Shown here: positions 4,943 to 6,576 of the stretch, in pieces | Layout: the number at the start of each line of letters is the position of its first letter | Numbering within the stretch: position 1 is the stretch's first letter | NCBI GenBank assembly: GCA_947306035.1 | Contig: CAMZFG010000051.1 | Coordinates: 1 to 6,576 of the forward strand | Length of the DNA: 6,576 nt | Direction: 5' to 3' | From: an uncultured Clostridia bacterium | GTDB taxonomy: Bacteria > Bacillota > Clostridia > Oscillospirales > CAG-272 | Notes under the pieces: model-generated | Database searches by the model: none | What the model was told of the DNA's origin: nothing | What the model saw: only the letters and a program-made list of their open reading frames with translations | Made by a program: the position numbers and the translations under genes

Positions 4943-5300
4943 GGTCGGCCTCCCTGTCTGCCAGGCAGTAGAACACCGTGGCGACGAGCGACCCCAGCAC
5001 CGCGTAGAACAGCACCGTCACGAGCGCGTGGATGTACTGCTCCGCGCCGTAGGCGACGACAAAGAGGAACAGCGCCGGCAAAAGGCCGCTTTTGGGCAGA
5101 TGCAAGCGACGCGACAGCGTGCGCCACAGCGTCAGCACCGCCAGTACGGCAACGATCGAAAAGGCCGCCGCCGACAGACGCAGAACGGAGAGCGGCGAGC
5201 GGACGGCGTGATACGGGAACAGGCACAGCGCCGCCACGGCAGGCGGGCAGAAAGAACAGAGCGCCCCCGCGATCTCAAACAGCCAGATCCGCTTTTTCAT
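4929..5300 (-). CDS. Small multi-span membrane protein, unknown function
   Basis: A 123-residue, very hydrophobic protein with four likely membrane spans at about 7-29, 38-60, 72-88 and 90-112, and positively charged ends and loops (MKKR; RTLSRRLHLPK). No family is recognised. The start is taken as the ATG at 5300, with AGGAG 11 bases upstream. A TTG in frame at 5309 is only two bases from that site and is too close. The gene begins 26 bases inside the preceding gene, and its own end overlaps the next start by 14 bases, so the three are translationally linked. Size and topology would suit a holin-like or accessory membrane subunit, but nothing specific supports that. Confidence 0.8.
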   Translation of the reverse strand: MKKRIWLFEIAGALCSFCPPAVAALCLFPYHAVRSPLSVLRLSAAAFSIVAVLAVLTLWRTLSRRLHLPKSGLLPALFLFVVAYGAEQYIHALVTVLFYAVLGSLVATVFYCLADREADRAGV

Positions 5301-6000
5301 GTTCGCCAAAACTCCTTTCGTCGCCTTCGGTCACGCCTTCCCCGCCGAGCGAGGCGAAATCGCCCGCGTCCTCTCCCGTCAAAGCCGCCGTCAGCGCCTC
5401 AAATCGCACCCGCGCGGCCTCGTCTGTGTCGGGCAGGGCCGACACGACCCGGCAAAGTTCCGCCGCCAGCAGCGACAAACTCCGTCGCGCCGCCGTCAGC
5501 GTTTTTGTCTGTTCGGCGGTCAGTCGCTCACCTGCGTCCAGCGCCGTCTTTGCCTGCTCCAAAGCCGCTCTCCCCTCCCGCAGATCGGCGAGGAGCGGCG
5601 CCGCGTCGTTCATAAAGCGGGCCATGGCGTCGGCGTTGGCGGCCAGCACGTTGTAGACCGAGCGGCTGTTGCCCGCGTCGTCAAAGTAAGTGCGGATATG
5701 CCGCAAAAGGCGCACCAGCACCGCCACGCCGCCCCATTTGGGAAAGGCCAGCCACACGGCCGCGGCCGCCACCGCGATATCCGAAAAGTGCGAAAGAAAC
5801 AAGTTAAAGAACCATTCCGCGTTCCGCGCGGCTTCGCTCTCTTCTTGCCGCTCCGCGTCTTGCGCGGTGTCGTTTGACTGATCTTCGACGGCGACCGCTT
5901 GCTCTTTTGCCTGCTCCGCGTCCTGCGCGGCAGAAATGGGCAAGGCCAGACACAGGGCCAGCAGCACGGCCGTCAGAATGTGAAAAAACGTTTTCTTCAT
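5275..6000 (-). CDS. Exported protein with signal peptide and helical domain, unknown function
   Basis: A 241-residue protein starting at ATG with AGGAG just upstream. Residues 1-25 form a clear signal peptide: MKK, a hydrophobic core, and ALPISAAQ as the cleavage region. An acidic low-complexity linker with two AQDAE copies (25-29 and 46-50) follows. A second hydrophobic stretch, FSDIAVAAAAVWLAF (72-86), could be a membrane span. The region from about 110 to 190 is predicted to be a long helical bundle or coiled coil (NADAMARFMNDAAPLLADL and onward), and the tail is acidic. Topology is probably an anchored protein with one short external and one larger domain, although which side the helical part lies on is unclear. 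It starts 13 bases after the preceding gene and overlaps the following one. Confidence 0.8.
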   Translation of the reverse strand: MKKTFFHILTAVLLALCLALPISAAQDAEQAKEQAVAVEDQSNDTAQDAERQEESEAARNAEWFFNLFLSHFSDIAVAAAAVWLAFPKWGGVAVLVRLLRHIRTYFDDAGNSRSVYNVLAANADAMARFMNDAAPLLADLREGRAALEQAKTALDAGERLTAEQTKTLTAARRSLSLLAAELCRVVSALPDTDEAARVRFEALTAALTGEDAGDFASLGGEGVTEGDERSFGEHEKADLAV

Positions 6001-6013
6001 GCGTATCTCTCCT

Positions 6014-6576
6014 TTAATACAGTTTTGTCACGACGTCGGTCACGCCGCCGCTGCCGTCCCACGTTTTTTGGGAAGATCCGTAGAAAAACGTGAGCACGCC
6101 GCTTACCATCACGGCCACGCCCGCGCCGTACTCGGTGCTGACCGCCGCGTAGCGACCGTCGGCAAGACCCGAAAAAGTCTCCCCGGCGTTGTCGTAAGAG
6201 ACGACGGCGGCGTCGGCCGTCAGCGCGGTCAGATACAGGTGCTCGTCCGCGCCGTTTTTGACGTAGAGGTCATGCTGCCAAAGGCCGCCGACCTGCGTGG
6301 CCGTGACGTTGTAGTCGCCCGCCGCCGCGTTCCACGTCCGCGAAACGACAAACCACGGCGCAAGGGCCGCCCGCAGTTTGTCGAACGTGGCAAGCGACAC
6401 GTAGTTGCGCGGCAGATTGCGCACGGTATCCACGGCGTTGAGGGGGTACAAAACCGACCCCGTCAAGGGACTTGTGGTCGGCGTGGAGCCGTTTGCGGGC
6501 AGCAGTTCTTCCGTGCCGAAATCGTCTGCCTTGTAGGTAAGGTTCAAGTCGACGTCCGTTTCAACGGGCGTTGCCA
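6014..6576 (-). CDS. Protein of unknown function, C-terminal part (5' end beyond window)
   Basis: The C-terminal 186 residues are visible. The frame is open to the right edge, so an in-frame TTG at 6547 need not be the start. I do not recognise the family. The sequence is rich in Thr, Val, Gly, Tyr and Trp with few charges and looks all-beta: for example HDLYVKNGADEHLYLTALTA, then ADGRYAAVSTEYGAGVAVMV, then GVLTFFYGSSQKTW near the end. Segments such as DTVRNLPRNYVSLATFDKLRAALAPWF appear more helical. This composition fits a surface or virion structural protein such as a tail or baseplate component, but that is only compositional. It ends 13 bases before the signal-peptide gene and is the first visible gene of the leftward operon, whose promoter is outside the window. 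Confidence 0.75.
   Translation of the reverse strand, partial: ATPVETDVDLNLTYKADDFGTEELLPANGSTPTTSPLTGSVLYPLNAVDTVRNLPRNYVSLATFDKLRAALAPWFVVSRTWNAAAGDYNVTATQVGGLWQHDLYVKNGADEHLYLTALTADAAVVSYDNAGETFSGLADGRYAAVSTEYGAGVAVMVSGVLTFFYGSSQKTWDGSGGVTDVVTKLY

Noticed and set aside
4013..5656. 547-codon open frame on the plus strand
   Set aside because: It lies opposite three well-supported minus-strand genes, has Arg/Pro/Ala-rich low-complexity content typical of the complement of GC-rich coding DNA, and runs through the terminator T-tract.
5841..5940. DNA repeat at the two AQDAE-encoding segments
   Set aside because: The two stretches share only short GC-rich strings explained by the repeated acidic codons in the linker. 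No longer unit or further copies are seen.
1..6576. CRISPR array, tRNA, rRNA, riboswitch or insertion sequence
   Set aside because: No regularly spaced direct repeats, cloverleaf-type segments, known riboswitch cores, transposase frames or terminal inverted repeats were found by reading both strands. Subtle RNAs could be missed without a covariance search.

Overview
The window looks like a GC-rich member of the Clostridia (Firmicutes), perhaps an Oscillospirales- or Christensenellales-type gut bacterium. The evidence is strong AGGAG-type ribosome binding sites before nearly every gene, consensus sigma-A promoters in AT-rich islands, use of TTG and GTG starts, and protein families typical of that group. 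The genus cannot be fixed from this sequence. No rRNA, tRNA, CRISPR array, transposase or integrase is visible.

Left block (1-2554, minus strand, reading right to left). A dxs-type gene for 1-deoxy-D-xylulose-5-phosphate synthase (566-2452) has its own promoter at 2519-2547. It overlaps by 7 bases a following gene that runs off the left edge (1-572). That gene encodes a protein resembling the flavin-dependent thymidylate synthase ThyX, but with its signature motif largely replaced. The dxs frame has no ATG, GTG or TTG where the conserved N-terminus begins. The best-placed start is an ATC codon behind a good Shine-Dalgarno sequence.

Central block (2552-4032). This is a compact phage-like control cassette. 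A Cro/CI-type repressor (2783-3136) and a 74-residue HExxH protein of ImmA/IrrE type (2552-2776) are read leftward. Two small genes of unknown function (3326-3643 and 3659-3985) are read rightward and end at a strong terminator. The 189-base AT-rich gap between the two operons holds two consensus sigma-A promoters. They point at each other, are related by a 30-base imperfect inverted repeat, and carry a TACA-N6-TGTA dyad in each spacer. Similar dyads recur at centre-to-centre distances of 30, 31 and 42 bases, close to whole helical turns. This resembles the face-to-face promoter switches of P2/186-type phages combined with the repressor-ImmA pairing of ICEBs1-type elements. The coding capacity is minimal and no recombinase gene lies in the window.

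Right block (4031-6576, minus strand). Four tightly packed genes encode, in order of transcription, a protein of unknown function cut by the right edge, a protein with a signal peptide, a small multi-span membrane protein, and a larger membrane protein with a polybasic loop. The last two junctions overlap by 26 and 14 bases. I do not recognise a function for any of them. Together they look like an envelope-associated module, possibly of prophage or mobile-element origin. The last stop codon lies in the T-tract of the rightward operon's terminator, so the two operons meet tail to tail.
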